Shown piece after piece: positions 6,006 through 7,175 of a stretch of 7,175 nucleotides of DNA. A program made the translations under genes and the position numbers. Position 1 is the first letter of the stretch. Every line of letters starts with the position of its first letter. This DNA comes from Bacillota bacterium (GTDB lineage Bacteria; Bacillota_C; Negativicutes; CTSoil-072). Location of the stretch: the NCBI GenBank assembly GCA_017861495.1, contig JAGFXW010000125.1:1-7175 (forward strand), in the 5' to 3' direction. Under the pieces are notes generated by a model. That model had not been told where the DNA came from. It ran no database searches and saw only the letters and a program-made list of their open reading frames with translations.

Positions 6006-7175
6006 TCAGCGGGCCTTAGCAGGTTCAACGTTAATCTTATAGCCTTTAATACTATTTTTGTGCATAACCGATATTACGCGTTCGGCTACGCTTTCGGCGA
6101 CTTCTACGAAAGAAAACTTTTCATAGATGTTAATAATGCCGATCTGACTGCCGGCAATATCGGCTTCACTGGCGATTGTCCGTATAAAATCTTCCGGGCG
6201 AATTTTTTGCGCCTTGCCGATATTAATAAATAGACGCACCATGCCAGGAGCACCGCCTGTATTTGAAAATGTTGTTTTTTCTTCAACCGCTGAAGCGGAT
6301 TTAACCCCTTCTTGAAAAAGTTTTAATGCGGCGGCAGCAATATCCAACGCATCATACTGCTCGGCCAAATCAGCAACAATTTTTTGATAATCCGCATACT
6401 TACCTTGTTCGATGATATTAATGAGATTCTTTTTAATCATTTCGCGTCTTCGGTCCAGTACTTCGGTCGGAGACGGAAGTTGACGCCGTAATATCCGGGT
6501 TTTAGCCATATGTTCGATTAATTTCAGTTGTCTGAACTCACGAGGATTGATAAACGTAATGGCAGTTCCTTTGTGTCCTGCCCGTCCCGTTCGGCCAATG
6601 CGGTGAACATAGGCTTCCGGATCTTGTGGTATGTCGTAATTCACGACATGCGTAACTTGTTCGATATCAAGGCCTCTGGCAGCGACATCGGTAGCAATTA
6701 GTATTTCCAGTTTTCCGTCCCGGAATTTTTTCATGACCCGATCGCGCTGCACTTGGCTTAAATCTCCATGAAGGCCATCTGCCATGTACCCGCGCGCTTG
6801 AAGGGAAGACACCAACTCGTCAACCCCCTTTTTGGTCCGGCAAAAGATAATCAGCCTTCCCATTGTTTCCGCATCCAATACCCGGCATAAGCCATCCAGC
6901 TTATCCGTGATTTCATAGTAGAATTGATCGGTAAGGGGGACGGTAAGTTGCTCTCTACTAATACTGACATTGATTGGATCTTTCATATACCGGCGGGCCA
7001 GCATAGCAATCGGCGCCGGCATTGTAGCTGAAAATAAAAGCGTCTGTCGATTTTCGCCGGGAATATATTTTAAAATGCTTTCAATATCTTCGACAAACCC
7101 CATATCCAACATTTCGTCTGCTTCATCAAGCACAAGCATCTTTACCGACTGAAGCTTAATCGTTCCGCGGCTGAT
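6006..7175 (-). CDS. DEAD-box ATP-dependent RNA helicase (DeaD/CsdA/DbpA-like), 5' end missing
   Basis: The open frame runs through the window edge, so the N-terminal part (Q motif, Walker A, Ia, Ib) is outside. The 389 visible residues begin ISRGTIKLQSVK. Counting from the visible edge, motifs are LDEAD (II, about 16-20), SAT (III, 50-52), LIIFC (IV, about 108-112), TDVAARGLD (V, 162-170) and HRIGRTGRAG (VI, 191-200). A basic linker follows, then a C-terminal DbpA-type RNA-binding domain from VRLFINIGKAQKIRPED to IKGYKINVE. Helicases with this tail unwind RNA in ribosome assembly, cold adaptation or mRNA decay. I cannot decide among DeaD/CsdA, YxiN/DbpA and Firmicute Csh types without the N terminus. 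The internal ATG at 7139 lies inside the conserved domain and is not the start. It ends 23 nt before the recA promoter with no visible terminator. Confidence 0.95.
   Translation of the reverse strand: MSRGTIKLQSVKMLVLDEADEMLDMGFVEDIESILKYIPGENRQTLLFSATMPAPIAMLARRYMKDPINVSISREQLTVPLTDQFYYEITDKLDGLCRVLDAETMGRLIIFCRTKKGVDELVSSLQARGYMADGLHGDLSQVQRDRVMKKFRDGKLEILIATDVAARGLDIEQVTHVVNYDIPQDPEAYVHRIGRTGRAGHKGTAITFINPREFRQLKLIEHMAKTRILRRQLPSPTEVLDRRREMIKKNLINIIEQGKYADYQKIVADLAEQYDALDIAAAALKLFQEGVKSASAVEEKTTFSNTGGAPGMVRLFINIGKAQKIRPEDFIRTIASEADIAGSQIGIINIYEKFSFVEVAESVAERVISVMHKNSIKGYKINVEPAKAR

Noticed and set aside
1..7175. Mobile elements, CRISPR repeats, phage or defence genes
   Set aside because: No transposase or integrase motifs, long direct or inverted repeats, or regularly spaced repeats were seen. 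Nearly all the window is explained by conserved housekeeping genes.

Overview
The window is a stretch of core chromosome from a spore-forming, low-to-moderate GC Firmicute. Three things support this: the start of spoVS beside a consensus-type sigma-H promoter, a Bacillus/Clostridium-type LexA (DinR) box at recA, and the Firmicute cluster recA-recX-rny-ymdB-spoVS. Protein wording and gene order would fit an anaerobic sporeformer of the Negativicutes or Clostridia, but I cannot fix the genus from sequence alone. Every supported gene lies on the minus strand, so the biological order runs from high to low coordinates. I see no mobile element, CRISPR array, tRNA or rRNA.

In transcription order: (1) the C-terminal part of a DEAD-box RNA helicase with a DbpA-type RNA-binding tail (7175-6006, 5' end outside the window). 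(2) recA (5921-4884), whose promoter has perfect TTGACA and TATAAT hexamers with a perfect LexA box in the 17-bp spacer. (3) recX (4912-4430), overlapping the end of recA. (4) rny, ribonuclease Y (4254-2707), with its own near-consensus promoter directly after the recX stop, a leader of about 140 nt with two hairpins, and a start signal that does not fit a normal start codon. A 15-bp hairpin follows rny. (5) nadC, quinolinate phosphoribosyltransferase (2486-1650), with its own candidate promoter. (6) An uncharacterised 177-residue protein (1576-1043). (7) ymdB, a metallophosphoesterase (1002-220). (8) The first 32 codons of spoVS (98-1), behind a textbook sigma-H promoter.

Functionally the window joins DNA repair (RecA and its modulator RecX, SOS-controlled), RNA turnover (DEAD-box helicase and the membrane-anchored endonuclease RNase Y) and developmental control (YmdB, SpoVS). 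nadC, an NAD biosynthesis gene, and the unknown 177-residue gene sit between rny and ymdB, which are adjacent in Bacillus subtilis. The items most worth a second look are the non-standard rny start, the structured rny leader, and the unknown gene beside ymdB. I found no evidence for an entirely new multi-gene system.
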